Assembly: GCA_947627935.1 (NCBI GenBank)
Contig: CANQXY010000007.1
Span: forward strand, 1 to 58,231
From: an uncultured Clostridia bacterium
GTDB taxonomy: Bacteria > Bacillota > Clostridia > TANB77 > CAG-508
Length of the DNA stretch: 58,231 bases
Direction of reading: 5' to 3'
Part shown: positions 27,945-37,398 of the stretch, one piece after another
How positions within the stretch are numbered: the stretch's first letter is position 1
Layout of the letters: each line of letters begins with the position of its first letter
Translations under genes and position numbers: made by a program
The notes under the pieces: generated by a model
The model's input: the letters and a program-made list of their open reading frames with translations, nothing else
The model's database searches: none
Told to the model about the DNA's origin: nothing

Positions 27945-30284
27945 TTAAATAACATCAAAAGATAGTTTATTATTCTTTACAGAAACAGAAACAGTTTGAC
28001 CATTTAAAAGTTCACCTCTTAATATCATTTCTGATAATTCATCTTCTACATATCTTTGAATAGCTCTTCTTAAAGGTCTTGCACCGAATTTAATATTTGT
28101 TCCTTTTTCTAATATATAGTTTTTAGCATCTTTAGTAATGTTAATAGAAATATTTTTATCACTTAAAGCTTTAAAAGTATCTTTTAACATTAAATCAACT
28201 ATTTCTAATAATTGAGATTCATTTAATGAGTCAAATACTATTATTTCATCAATTCTATTTAAAAATTCAGGTCTAAATATTTCTTTTAAACTATCTTGAA
28301 TTTTTCCTTTATCAATAGTTTGTTTTCCAAATCCAATAGAATTATTATTTAGATGTGATCCAGCATTTGATGTCATAATTATTATTGTGTTTTGGAAACT
28401 TACTGAGTTTCCTTGAGAGTCTGTAAGTTTTCCATCATCTAATACTTGTAATAAAATATTAAATACATCTGGATGCGCTTTTTCTATTTCATCTAATAAA
28501 ATTATTGAATAAGGTTTTCTTTTAACTTTATCTGTTAATTGCCCTGCATCATCATATCCAACATATCCAGGAGGTGCACCAATTAGTTTTGATGTAGAGT
28601 GACTTTCCATATATTCTGACATATCAATTCTAATTATTGAATCTTCTGAACCAAACATTTCATATGCTAAGCTTTTAGCAAGTTCTGTTTTTCCTACACC
28701 AGTAGGACCTACAAATATAAATGATGGTGGCCTTTTTGTAGTTTGTAACCCTGCACGATTTCTTCTAATTGCACGAGATACTGCACTTACTGCTTCTTCT
28801 TGACCAATAATTCTTTTATGAAGATTTGTTTCTAAATTTAATAGTTTTTGTGTTTCAGCTTCAGTTATTTTCTTAACAGGAATTTTAGTCCAGTTTTCTA
28901 TAACTTGAGCAATATCTTGAACAGTTAAATTTTTAAGTTTTAATTTACTGTTTAACATATCAATTTGTTCAATTAATTGACATTCACGAGTTTTAAGGTC
29001 AGCTGCTTTTTCATAGTCTTCAGTAGAATCTGCACTAGCTGCTTCTTCTTTTTCAGCTTGAACAGATTTTAATTCTTGTTTTAGCATTTCAAGTTTAAAT
29101 AATTCTTTATTTTCAAGATTTATTCTAGAACAAGCTTCATCTAATATATCTATAGCTTTATCTGGCAAAAATCTATCATGAATATATTTTTCTGACATTA
29201 TTACAGCTTGTTTGATAACATCATTTGAAATTTTAACTTTATGATAATCTTCATAATATTTTTTTATACCAGATAAAATTCCAATAGAATCATCAACTGA
29301 AGGTTCTTCAACTAAAACTTGTTGGAATCTTCTCTCTAAAGCAGAATCTTTTTCGATATATTTTCTATATTCTTTTAAAGTAGTAGTTCCTATTAATTGA
29401 ATTTCTCCATTAGATAAAGCAGGTTTTAAAATGTTTGCAGCATTCATTGAATGTTCTCCATCTCCTGCACCAATTATATTATGAATTTCATCTATAACTA
29501 AAATTATATTTCCATAAGATTTACATTCATCTATTATGCCTTTCATTCTAGATTCAAATTGTCCTCTAAATTGTGTTCCAGCAAGTATAGAAGTCATATC
29601 TAGTAAATATACTTCTTTATTTAAAAGTTTAGCAGGAACATTATTTGTTGCAATTTTAATTGCTAATCCTTGTGCTATAGCGGTTTTTCCAACTCCTGGT
29701 TCACCAATTAAACAAGGATTATTTTTTGAACGTCTATTTAATATTTGAATTATTCTTTGAATTTCTTTATCTCTACCAATGACAATATCTAATTGATTAT
29801 TTTTAGCTTTATCTGTTAAATTTGTTCCAAAGGTATCTAAAAATTTCTTTTTCTTATTTTTAGATGGCTTCTTTTTTTCAACTTTTACTTTTTTTCTATT
29901 TGAACTATTTTCTTGTTCTGATTCAGATTCGGAATTATTTCCAAACATACTTGAAAAAATAGAGCCAATAGGAATTGCAGCACCTGTAATTTTAGGCATT
30001 TCTTCATCAGATTCAAAATTATCTAATTCATCTATGTTCTCTAAATTTTCTATATTCAAATTTTCTGCTAAATCTTTAAAAATATTTTCAAATTGTTTTG
30101 ACATATCAGATATATTTATATTATCTTTTGATAAAATATCATTTTGTTTAGATAAAACTTCTAATGGATTTATACCTCTTTTTTTAGCACAATTATAGCA
30201 AAGACCTTCTAAAGAGTTTTGACCATTTTCTACTTTATTTATAAAAAGTACAGCTGTGTTTTTATTACATTCTGAACATAACAT
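27945..30284 (-). CDS. ClpE/ClpC-like ATP-dependent unfoldase with N-terminal zinc finger
   Basis: A 779-residue class I Clp ATPase that should unfold substrates for ClpP. The N-terminus is a four-cysteine zinc finger (CSEC at 3-6, CYNC at 29-32) as in ClpE, followed by an acidic/charged linker. AAA1 has GEPGVGKTAIAQG (about 191) and VIDEIHN. A UVR-like coiled-coil middle domain runs from about 385 to 455. AAA2 has GPTGVGKTELAKS (about 520) and LLDEIEKAHP, then the ClpB D2-small domain. It lacks the ClpC N-domain repeats. No ctsR or mcsAB genes are adjacent. pgsA follows. Confidence 0.9.
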   Translation of the reverse strand: MLCSECNKNTAVLFINKVENGQNSLEGLCYNCAKKRGINPLEVLSKQNDILSKDNINISDMSKQFENIFKDLAENLNIENLENIDELDNFESDEEMPKITGAAIPIGSIFSSMFGNNSESESEQENSSNRKKVKVEKKKPSKNKKKKFLDTFGTNLTDKAKNNQLDIVIGRDKEIQRIIQILNRRSKNNPCLIGEPGVGKTAIAQGLAIKIATNNVPAKLLNKEVYLLDMTSILAGTQFRGQFESRMKGIIDECKSYGNIILVIDEIHNIIGAGDGEHSMNAANILKPALSNGEIQLIGTTTLKEYRKYIEKDSALERRFQQVLVEEPSVDDSIGILSGIKKYYEDYHKVKISNDVIKQAVIMSEKYIHDRFLPDKAIDILDEACSRINLENKELFKLEMLKQELKSVQAEKEEAASADSTEDYEKAADLKTRECQLIEQIDMLNSKLKLKNLTVQDIAQVIENWTKIPVKKITEAETQKLLNLETNLHKRIIGQEEAVSAVSRAIRRNRAGLQTTKRPPSFIFVGPTGVGKTELAKSLAYEMFGSEDSIIRIDMSEYMESHSTSKLIGAPPGYVGYDDAGQLTDKVKRKPYSIILLDEIEKAHPDVFNILLQVLDDGKLTDSQGNSVSFQNTIIIMTSNAGSHLNNNSIGFGKQTIDKGKIQDSLKEIFRPEFLNRIDEIIVFDSLNESQLLEIVDLMLKDTFKALSDKNISINITKDAKNYILEKGTNIKFGARPLRRAIQRYVEDELSEMILRGELLNGQTVSVSVKNNKLSFDVI

Positions 30285-30376
30285 AACTTTTAATTCTCCA
30301 TTTCTATAAAATCATATATAATATAATACCGCAAAAATGCATAATAGTCAATATTTTAAAAAATATAATGAATATA

Positions 30377-30405
30377 TTGCAAAACATTTTCAAATACGTT
30401 AAAAT
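30377..30405 (+). promoter_or_regulatory. Probable promoter of the pilin-like gene at 30431
   Basis: TTGCAA (30377-30382), a 17-base spacer and TAAAAT (30400-30405) lie 26 bases upstream of the ATG. Confidence 0.45.
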
Positions 30406-30430
30406 AGTATATGAACATAGGAGGAATTAA

Positions 30431-30937
30431 ATGAATAAATCTAATGAAAAAGGTGTATCATTAATTATATTAACCATAGCAATAATTTTAATAGTAATAA
30501 TAACTAGTATATTAGTATATAATGCAAAAACTGGAGTAAAACTCGAAAAATTAAATAAAATGTATAATGATATACAAGTATTATCAGATAAAATATCAAC
30601 ATATTATTCAAATTATGGTGCAATTCCTGCATCTATAAAATATGATAATTCATCTATTGTTGATACAATAAAAAAATCAGGGCAGTTAAGTCCAAATGAT
30701 AATGATAATTATTATATAATAGATTTAGGGGCAATTGAAAATTTAAGTTTAAATTATGGATTAGATTATAAAGATGTAACCGAGTTAAATGCAAGCATTA
30801 AATCAGATATTTATATAATAAATGAACAAAGTCATCATATATACTATGTAAAAGGTATTGAATTAGATGACAAAATTTATTATACAAATGATGTCGATGA
30901 TAAGATCGATTTGTGGAGTGAAAGTAATACACCATAA
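30431..30937 (+). CDS. Orphan type IV pilin-like protein
   Basis: A 168-residue protein with a short charged leader ending KG, then a hydrophobic helix (GVSLIILTIAIILIVIITSIL), the layout of prepilin-like proteins cleaved after Gly. The helix lacks the usual Glu at position 5, as do the pilins of the main cluster. The mature region (LEKLNKMYNDIQVLSDKISTYYSNYG) resembles the alpha-helical spine of small pseudopilins. It lies about 17 kb away from the pilus operon and 22 bases before an anchored DUF3298-like gene. It may be a minor pilin assembled by the same machinery. Confidence 0.6.
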   Translation: MNKSNEKGVSLIILTIAIILIVIITSILVYNAKTGVKLEKLNKMYNDIQVLSDKISTYYSNYGAIPASIKYDNSSIVDTIKKSGQLSPNDNDNYYIIDLGAIENLSLNYGLDYKDVTELNASIKSDIYIINEQSHHIYYVKGIELDDKIYYTNDVDDKIDLWSESNTP

Positions 30938-30959
30938 TAAACATTAAATGGGGGATAAA

Positions 30960-31811
30960 ATGAATGTTATTTTACCAATAAATAATAGTAAAGATGGATT
31001 TTATAGGAAAATTATTTATATATTTGTATTATTAGTATGTATAATAGCAATTTGTATAGCAGTATATTTTCAATTTTACAAAAAAGAAAATACAGAAAAT
31101 CCAAATCAGAATAATGTAAATGAAGTAGATAAAAAACAAATTTCTAAAGATGAGTTTAATAATATATTTAATAATGAATTAACAACTGATAGAGAATATA
31201 ATTTAGAAAAAGAATATGAGCAATATGATTTAGTTTTTACAAGATATAAAAGTGATAAAGTAGAAGAAAATAAATATAATTTAAATTTAAACATACCACA
31301 TATTAATATAAAACAAGAGGCAATACAAAATTATAATAAAAAAATAACAGATATATTTTTAGAAAAAGCTAAAAGTATAATGAATAATGAAAATAGTAGT
31401 AATGTTATATATAATATTTCATATACAGCTTCTATAAAAAATAATATTTTATCATTTATATTAAAAGCTAATTTAAAAGAAGGATCAAATGCACAAAGAG
31501 TTATAATACAAACATATAATTATGATTTAGAAAATAATGAAGAATTAACAATAGAAAAAATGTTAAGCCTAAAACAAATAGATATAAATGAGGCTGATAA
31601 ACAAATAAAAGAAGAAATTCAAAAGGCACAAAATCAAGTTGAAGAATTAGAAAAATTGGGTTATACAATTTATACAAGAAATCCTGAAGATGATATGTAT
31701 AAAGTTCAAAATGCAACTGAATTTTATTTAGATGCTAATGATAATTTATACATAATATATGCATATGGAAATCAAAATGCTACAAGTGAAATGGATTTGG
31801 TAGTATTTTAA
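30960..31811 (+). CDS. Membrane-anchored protein, DUF3298/DUF4163-like, unknown function
   Basis: A 283-residue protein with one N-terminal membrane span (IIYIFVLLVCIIAICIAVYF), a Glu/Asn-rich linker, and an extracytoplasmic domain whose architecture resembles the DUF4163-DUF3298 (PdaC-like) family: INIKQEAIQNYNKKI, IQTYNYDLENNEELTIEKM and the end FYLDANDNLYIIYAYGN. The ATG at 30960 has GGGGG upstream, which sets the start. It follows the pilin-like gene by 22 bases. No catalytic residues are recognisable. Confidence 0.6.
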   Translation: MNVILPINNSKDGFYRKIIYIFVLLVCIIAICIAVYFQFYKKENTENPNQNNVNEVDKKQISKDEFNNIFNNELTTDREYNLEKEYEQYDLVFTRYKSDKVEENKYNLNLNIPHINIKQEAIQNYNKKITDIFLEKAKSIMNNENSSNVIYNISYTASIKNNILSFILKANLKEGSNAQRVIIQTYNYDLENNEELTIEKMLSLKQIDINEADKQIKEEIQKAQNQVEELEKLGYTIYTRNPEDDMYKVQNATEFYLDANDNLYIIYAYGNQNATSEMDLVVF

Positions 31812-31816
31812 AAGTT

Positions 31817-31848
31817 AAATGACATATTAGGAAACTAATATGTCATTT
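31817..31848 (+). terminator. Hairpin after the DUF3298-like gene
   Basis: AAATGACATATTAG (31817-31830) pairs perfectly with CTAATATGTCATTT (31835-31848) around GAAA. It has little T-run on the plus strand, so it may be a weak terminator or an mRNA end stabiliser. Confidence 0.6.
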
Positions 31849-31977
31849 GAAAATAAAAGGGGATGTTTTAAATTCTAATCAGTACCATCTCTGACTATAA
31901 ATATAATATACTATTTCTTTTTGTCCATTGTGTGAATTGAAAGTGAAAATACAGAAAAATAAAATATATTTAATTAA

Positions 31978-32016
31978 AATAAGTGCATCTAAATATTTAA
32001 ATGCACTTATTATTTT
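31978..32016. terminator. Terminator of htrA
   Basis: AATAAGTGCAT (from about 31978) pairs with ATGCACTTATT (from 32001), with a short inner stem. It overlaps the htrA stop codon and is followed by T-rich sequence on both strands. Confidence 0.75.
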
Positions 32017-33266
32017 TAAGGTTGTTCACTTAAAGTTACTGTTACTTCAACTTCTTTACCATCTCTATTTAATTTTAAAGTCATTTCATCACCTATTTTG
32101 TGAGAATTTTTAATTTCGTTTAATTCATCCATTTTAGAAACGTCTTTGCCATCTGCTTGTATAATAACATCTCCTACTTTAATTCCTGCTTTTTCAGCTG
32201 CTGAAAATGTTTCTATTGTTTTAACATATATACCTTTAACTATATTGTTAGCTTTAGCAGTTTCTTCATCAACATCTATACCACCAATTCCAATATAAGG
32301 TCTTTTAACTTTATTATATTGAATTAATTGGTCTGTTATATCTAATGTAGAACTAATAGGAATAGCAAATCCCATTCCTTCAACTCCAGTAGATGAAACT
32401 TTCATTGTATTTATACCAATTACTTTTCCTTCACTATTAACTAATGCACCACCACTATTTCCTGAATTTATTGCAGCATCTGTTTGAATAAGAGTAAATG
32501 TTTTTCCATCAGAATCAGTTATTTGTCTGTTTAAAGCACTAATTACACCACAAGTTATTGAACTTTCCATACCTAAAGGGCTTCCAACAGCCATTGCAAA
32601 TTCACCAACTTTTACTTGATTAGAATCTGCAAGTTCTGCAGCGGTTAAATCAGATTTATCTATTTTAATAATTGCTAAATCTGTTTGTTCATCTTGACCA
32701 ACAATTTTTGCTTCATATTCTGTTTCATCATTATACAATTTAACAGAGATTTTAGTTGCCTCAGAAATTTCATAAAAAGAATTATTTGATGCTGAATCTA
32801 CAACATGATTATTTGTTAAAATATATCCATCTGAACGTATTATTATTCCTGAGCCTGAAGCAGTTGCAGTAGATTGTTGTTTACTTCCAAACATAGAATA
32901 CAAAGAACTTGTAACATTATACTCAATTTTTATTCCTACAATTGATGGTAAAATTTTATTTGCTGCATATACAGAAGTATCTGTATAGTTAGATAAAGAC
33001 ACAGCATCAACAATACCAGAATTATTACTTGAAGAAGTAGGAGTAGATGTTTGATAAGAAGAAGTAGTATTTCCTAGTATTTTTTCTTTTATGCTAGGAA
33101 CTCCAAAACAAGTTCCAATAACTAAACTACACCCGACAATACCACTAAAAAATGGAATTAAGACACTTCTGCCAAATCCAGATTTAGATTTTTCTTGATA
33201 AAAGTTTGAGTATTTTTTTGAGTCTTTTACAGTTTCAAATGTATTTTTACTATCATTTTCACTCAT
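32016..33266 (-). CDS. htrA: Membrane-anchored HtrA/DegP-type serine protease
   Basis: A 416-residue quality-control protease acting outside the membrane. A cytoplasmic tail of about 33 residues is followed by one membrane span (VLIPFFSGIVGCSLVIGTCFG), a Ser/Thr-rich linker, a trypsin-like domain and one PDZ domain (about 325-410). The catalytic triad is His in TNNHVV (about 155), Asp in QTDLAIIKI and Ser in NSGNSGGAL (about 268). AGGAGGT precedes the ATG. It is monocistronic, with a terminator at its end, and divergent from the pilin-like gene at 33453. Confidence 0.95.
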   Translation of the reverse strand: MSENDSKNTFETVKDSKKYSNFYQEKSKSGFGRSVLIPFFSGIVGCSLVIGTCFGVPSIKEKILGNTTSSYQTSTPTSSSNNSGIVDAVSLSNYTDTSVYAANKILPSIVGIKIEYNVTSSLYSMFGSKQQSTATASGSGIIIRSDGYILTNNHVVDSASNNSFYEISEATKISVKLYNDETEYEAKIVGQDEQTDLAIIKIDKSDLTAAELADSNQVKVGEFAMAVGSPLGMESSITCGVISALNRQITDSDGKTFTLIQTDAAINSGNSGGALVNSEGKVIGINTMKVSSTGVEGMGFAIPISSTLDITDQLIQYNKVKRPYIGIGGIDVDEETAKANNIVKGIYVKTIETFSAAEKAGIKVGDVIIQADGKDVSKMDELNEIKNSHKIGDEMTLKLNRDGKEVEVTVTLSEQP

Positions 33267-33452
33267 AATATAACCTCCTATAAAGCTACTTTATAAAATA
33301 TATAATAACCTAATTTATAACTATAATACAATACTATTGTGAAAAAAATGTGAATTTTGTGTCAAAAAAATAAAAAATAATATATTATTTTTGTTGAAAA
33401 GTTAAATATATAAATATATAATATAAAATATAAAAAATAGAAGGAGAATAAT

Positions 33453-33908
33453 ATGAAAAATAAAGGTATAACTTTAGTAACTCTTACAATAACAATAATA
33501 GTTATTATGATACTTGCAGGAATAACAATTAATATAGGATATGATTTATTAAATAAAGCAAAATTAGAAAGCTTAAAGACAAATATGTTATTAATACAAG
33601 CAAAAACTAAGGTATCTTTAGAAGAGTATAATTTTAGTAAAGATGAAACAAAACTTATTGGTACGAAAGTAGAAGAAAGCAATACAAATATAATGGGTAA
33701 ACTAAATAAAATTGGTGTTACTTCATTAGAGGATTGGTATTATCTACAACAATCTGATTTAGACAATATGAATTTACCAGATGTAAAACCTAAAGAAAAT
33801 GAATATTTTTTAGTTAAATACAATAAGCAAACTTTAGATGTAGAGGTGTTATATACAGAAGGATTTAAAGGTAGCTATACATTAACAGACATACAAACTA
33901 TGGAGTAA
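33453..33908 (+). CDS. Orphan type IV pilin-like protein
   Basis: A 151-residue prepilin-like protein: a four-residue leader ending KG, then ITLVTLTITIIVIMILAGI, almost the same start as the PilA pair in the pilus operon. The helix continues into NIGYDLLNKAKLESLKTNMLLIQAKTKV. The rest is a small globular domain. There is no Glu5. It stands 14 kb from the pilus cluster and 3 bases before rnhB, whose ribosome binding site lies in its last codons. It may be a minor pilin or pseudopilin. Confidence 0.62.
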   Translation: MKNKGITLVTLTITIIVIMILAGITINIGYDLLNKAKLESLKTNMLLIQAKTKVSLEEYNFSKDETKLIGTKVEESNTNIMGKLNKIGVTSLEDWYYLQQSDLDNMNLPDVKPKENEYFLVKYNKQTLDVEVLYTEGFKGSYTLTDIQTME

Positions 33909-33911
33909 AAA

Positions 33912-34538
33912 ATGAAAGAAAAAGAAATAGAAATATTAAAAAAATTAAAGGAAAATGATAATTTATATTATCAAAGAGGATTTAATTATATTTGTGGAAT
34001 AGATGAAGCAGGAAGAGGACCTTTAGCTGGACCTGTAGTTGTTGCAAGTGTTATAATGCCAAAAAATTCAGAAATATTAGGGATAAATGATTCTAAAAAA
34101 GTATCTGAAAAGAAAAGAGAAAAGCTTTATGATTTAATTTTAGAAGAAGCAATAAGCTATGGTATTGGAATTATAGATCAAGATAGAATTGATGAAATAA
34201 ATATTTTAAATGCAACAAAAGAAGGTCTAACAAATTCATTAAAAGAGTTAAAAGTAAAACCAGATATAATTTTAGTAGATGCTTTAAATAAAATAGATAC
34301 ACTAGGAATACCATATGATTCTATAATAAAAGGTGATGCAAAAAGTTATGCAATTGCTGCTGCATCAATAATTGCTAAAGTTACAAGAGATAGAATAATG
34401 AGACAATGGGATGAAATTTATCCAGAGTATGGATTTGAAAAACATAAAGGATATGGCACAGCTTATCATATAAATGTAATAAAAGAAAAAGGACTTTGTC
34501 AAATACATAGAAAATCTTTCACTAAAAATTTTATATAA
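33912..34538 (+). CDS. rnhB: Ribonuclease HII
   Basis: RNase HII removes RNA from RNA-DNA hybrids and single ribonucleotides from DNA. The 208-residue protein has the active-site motif CGIDEAGRGPLAGPVVVA (Asp30 and Glu31 region), then LVDALN (about 117) and the late HKGYGTAYH, together providing the DEDD-type residues. It follows the pilin-like gene after 3 bases, with GGAG inside that gene's end as its binding site. It ends at a hairpin. Confidence 0.97.
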   Translation: MKEKEIEILKKLKENDNLYYQRGFNYICGIDEAGRGPLAGPVVVASVIMPKNSEILGINDSKKVSEKKREKLYDLILEEAISYGIGIIDQDRIDEINILNATKEGLTNSLKELKVKPDIILVDALNKIDTLGIPYDSIIKGDAKSYAIAAASIIAKVTRDRIMRQWDEIYPEYGFEKHKGYGTAYHINVIKEKGLCQIHRKSFTKNFI

Positions 34539-34566
34539 AAAAGCACTGAATTTCTTCAGTGCTTAA
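34538..34566 (+). terminator. Hairpin terminator after rnhB
   Basis: AAGCACTGAA (34541-34550) pairs with TTCAGTGCTT (34555-34564) around TTTC. The T-run that follows is short. Confidence 0.65.
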
Positions 34567-34652
34567 ATGGAAGTTTTGATAAAAATAGGTTTAAATATCC
34601 AAAACAACCAATGTGATAGTGGTTAGTTGCTGTAGTTTTTAAAACCCTGTTA

Positions 34653-34775
34653 TTAATCATTTACCAAATAATATTCTGGCTTAAACATAGTAGATGATAA
34701 TATGGTTTCAAAAACTACAAAAAATCCGACTACCAATAAGAGTATTAATCCAATTGTTTTTAATACTGCTTTCAT
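34653..34775 (-). CDS. 40-residue single-span membrane protein, unknown
   Basis: A small gene in the 318-base gap between rnhB and the phosphorylase. On the minus strand, CAAGGAGGTAACATT leads to an ATG at 34775. The product is MKAVLKTIGLILLLVVGFFV followed by a short polar tail ending EYYLVND and TAA. It has two lysines, one membrane span and a tail of about 17 residues. The very strong binding site with ideal spacing supports real translation. No family is recognised; the rest of the gap shows only the rnhB hairpin. Confidence 0.55.
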   Translation of the reverse strand: MKAVLKTIGLILLLVVGFFVVFETILSSTMFKPEYYLVND

Positions 34776-34856
34776 AATGTTACCTCCTTGAAGTATAGTT
34801 TAGCAAAAAAATTATAACATAAAAATTAAATAATAACAAGTATTGGAAGTGTTAAA

Positions 34857-36158
34857 ATGAATATTTTAGATATAATAGCTAAAAAAAGAGATGGTAAAGC
34901 TTTAAACAAAGAAGAAATAGAATATTTTATAAATTCATATACAAAAAGTGAAATAACAGATTATCAAGCTGCAGCTTTAATTATGGCAATATATATAAAT
35001 GGTATGACAGATGAAGAAATTGCAAATCTAACTTTAGCAATGGCTCATTCTGGAGAAATCTTAGATTTATCAAAATTTGGACAAAATGTTATAGATAAGC
35101 ATAGTACAGGAGGAGTAGGAGATAAGGTATCTATAGTTTTACTTCCAATAATAGCATCACTGGGAATACCTGTTGCTAAAATGTCTGGAAGAGGATTAGG
35201 ATTTACTGGAGGTACTGCTGATAAATTAGAATCAATACCAGGATATAATACAAATATAGATATAAACAAATTTATACAAAATGTGGAAAACATAGGCATA
35301 AGTATGATAACTCAGACATCTAATTTGGCTCCAGCTGATAAAAAAATATATGCACTTCGTGATACAATTTCTTGTGTTGAAAGTATACCACTTATTGCAT
35401 CAAGTATAATGAGTAAAAAAATTGCAGCAGGAGCAAATAAAATAGTATTAGATGTAACTGTTGGAAAAGGTGCATTTATGAAGACAAAAGAAGATGCAAT
35501 ATTGTTATCAAAACAAATGATAAGAATAGGAAAATTAACAAACAGAGAAACAGTATGTATACTAACAAACATGGATGAACCAGTAGGATATGCAGTTGGA
35601 AATTCTCTAGAAATAATAGAGTCAATAAGATTTTTAAAAGGTGATATGCCAGAGGATTTAAAAAAAGTAGTTTTAGAATTAGGAAGCTATATGATAAAAC
35701 TTTCAGGAAAAGGAAATGATATAGAAGAAAATAAAAATAAAATTTTAGAAAATATAAAAAATGGAAAAGCATATGAAAAATTCTTAGAATTGGTAAAAAA
35801 TCAAGGAGGAGATATCTCTTACATAGAAAATATAGAAAAATTTAAAAAAGCAAAAGAAATTATTCCAGTATATGCCATAGAAGAAGGATATATTAAGCAA
35901 ATAAATGCACAAGACATTGGAAGATTTGCATGTGATTTAGGTGCAGGAAGAATAAAAAAAGAAGACGAAATAGAAAAAGAAGTAGGAGTAGTGTTAAATA
36001 AAAAAGTTTCAGACAAAGTAAAAAAAGGAGATATATTAGCATATATACATTCTAATAAAAACATTAAAGAAGACGAATATAATAAATTTTTAAATATATT
36101 TAAAATATGTAAAGAAAAACCTAATATCCAAGATGTAATAATAGATGTTATTTATTAA
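34857..36158 (+). CDS. pdp: Pyrimidine-nucleoside phosphorylase
   Basis: This enzyme phosphorolyses thymidine, deoxyuridine and uridine for salvage. The 433-residue protein has the glycosyl transferase family 3 N-terminal helical domain, the phosphate-binding KHSTGGVGDK (about 80-90), the family signature MSGRGLGFTGGTADKLESI, the lysine-rich KKIAAGANKIVLDVTVGKGAFM, and the C-terminal PYNP domain (about 340-430). Length fits the Firmicutes Pdp rather than the longer E. coli DeoA. It is followed by a 50-residue membrane protein gene and cdaA. Confidence 0.95.
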   Translation: MNILDIIAKKRDGKALNKEEIEYFINSYTKSEITDYQAAALIMAIYINGMTDEEIANLTLAMAHSGEILDLSKFGQNVIDKHSTGGVGDKVSIVLLPIIASLGIPVAKMSGRGLGFTGGTADKLESIPGYNTNIDINKFIQNVENIGISMITQTSNLAPADKKIYALRDTISCVESIPLIASSIMSKKIAAGANKIVLDVTVGKGAFMKTKEDAILLSKQMIRIGKLTNRETVCILTNMDEPVGYAVGNSLEIIESIRFLKGDMPEDLKKVVLELGSYMIKLSGKGNDIEENKNKILENIKNGKAYEKFLELVKNQGGDISYIENIEKFKKAKEIIPVYAIEEGYIKQINAQDIGRFACDLGAGRIKKEDEIEKEVGVVLNKKVSDKVKKGDILAYIHSNKNIKEDEYNKFLNIFKICKEKPNIQDVIIDVIY

Positions 36159-36262
36159 AATGTATGGATATAATTACAAAAAAATTATTTATTAAAATTA
36201 TTGAAAAGACTAATTAGTATGGTATAATATATATTAGGTTAATACTTTAGGGAGGTTATATT

Positions 36263-36415
36263 ATGAAAAAAAACAAAGAGAAAATTGAGGAAACAAAGAA
36301 AAGTAAACATATAGATAAAAGTACTATTTTTATAAAAGGTATGGCATTGTTCTTAGCAGTATTAATGGTAGTAGGTACATGTTCAACAATTATATTTGCA
36401 TTACTTTTTGCATAA
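36263..36415 (+). CDS. 50-residue single-span membrane protein, unknown
   Basis: A small gene with GGGAGGT 8 bases before its ATG at 36263. The first 22 residues are highly charged (Lys/Glu-rich), then one membrane span, GMALFLAVLMVVGTCSTIIF, runs almost to the end (ALLFA, TAA). It lies 27 bases before cdaA on the same strand and may be co-transcribed. CdaA partners in Firmicutes are often membrane proteins, so a regulator is conceivable, but this is only positional. No family is recognised. Confidence 0.55.
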   Translation: MKKNKEKIEETKKSKHIDKSTIFIKGMALFLAVLMVVGTCSTIIFALLFA

Positions 36416-36442
36416 ACAAATGAAAAAAAGAAGGTATATAAT

Positions 36443-37390
36443 ATGATAGATTTTAATAATATAATTACTAATATTTATGAACAAAATATATTAGCATATA
36501 TTAATTCTTTAAGACAATATCCTATAAAATTAGTAACTTTAATATTAGACATAGTAATAGTAGTATTTCTAGGATATCAATTACTAAAAATTGTAAAGGA
36601 TTCAAGAGCTTGGCAATTAGTAAAAGGAATAGCACTTTTAATAGTTGCAACTGCACTTAGTTCTCTTCTTAATTTACACATATTAAATTATATATTATCT
36701 GCACTAATGAATTGGGGTATTATTTTAATATTTATAATTTTCCAACCAGAATTAAGAAGGGCATTAGAACAATTAGGAACAAATAAATTTACTAGATTTT
36801 TTGGAATAGATAAAGATATTGCAACAAAAACAAAAGAAGATATTTATAAAATAGTAATAGCTGCCACAGAACTTGCTAAACAAAAAGTAGGAGCATTAAT
36901 TGTAATTGAAAGAGATATACAAATAAAAGATATTGTATCAACAGGAGTAGTTATAGACTCACAAATATCTCCACAATTATTAGTTAATATATTTGTTCCA
37001 AAAACTCCATTACATGATGGTGCTGTTGTTATAAGTAATAATAAGATAGCTGCAGCTGCTTGTATGCTTCCACTTGCTAGTGATAAAGATATTGCAAAAG
37101 AATTAGGAACAAGACATAGAGCTGCAATAGGTATATCTAAAGAATCTGATAGTATTGCAGTTGTTGTATCTGAAGAAACAGGTAAAATATCTGTTGCAAA
37201 AGATGGAACATTAATAGCAGATGTAAAAGAAGACGCTCTTAAAAAAATATTAATAAATAATATTGTATCTAAGAGATTATATGATGAAAATTTAAAAAGA
37301 AAAGAAAGATTTAAAAATATAAAAGAATATTTAAGAAACAAAAAACAAAAGGATAAATCTAAAGAAAATACAGATGAAGAAAGTAAATAA
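36443..37390 (+). CDS. cdaA: Diadenylate cyclase CdaA
   Basis: CdaA makes cyclic di-AMP, an essential second messenger for potassium and cell-wall homeostasis. The 315-residue protein has three N-terminal membrane segments (about 25-100) and a DisA_N catalytic domain. The active-site motifs are LHDGAVVI (about 191) and GTRHRAAIGIS (about 226). A Lys/Glu-rich C-terminal tail of about 35 residues extends it beyond the usual 270-280. The usual partner gene ybbR (cdaR) is absent here: truA follows instead, after a terminator. Confidence 0.95.
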   Translation: MIDFNNIITNIYEQNILAYINSLRQYPIKLVTLILDIVIVVFLGYQLLKIVKDSRAWQLVKGIALLIVATALSSLLNLHILNYILSALMNWGIILIFIIFQPELRRALEQLGTNKFTRFFGIDKDIATKTKEDIYKIVIAATELAKQKVGALIVIERDIQIKDIVSTGVVIDSQISPQLLVNIFVPKTPLHDGAVVISNNKIAAAACMLPLASDKDIAKELGTRHRAAIGISKESDSIAVVVSEETGKISVAKDGTLIADVKEDALKKILINNIVSKRLYDENLKRKERFKNIKEYLRNKKQKDKSKENTDEESK

Positions 37391-37398
37391 TATAAGTA

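Noticed and set aside
31812..32015. Possible gene between the DUF3298-like gene and htrA
   Set aside because: Only short frames without binding sites; the region holds two hairpins and no supported gene.
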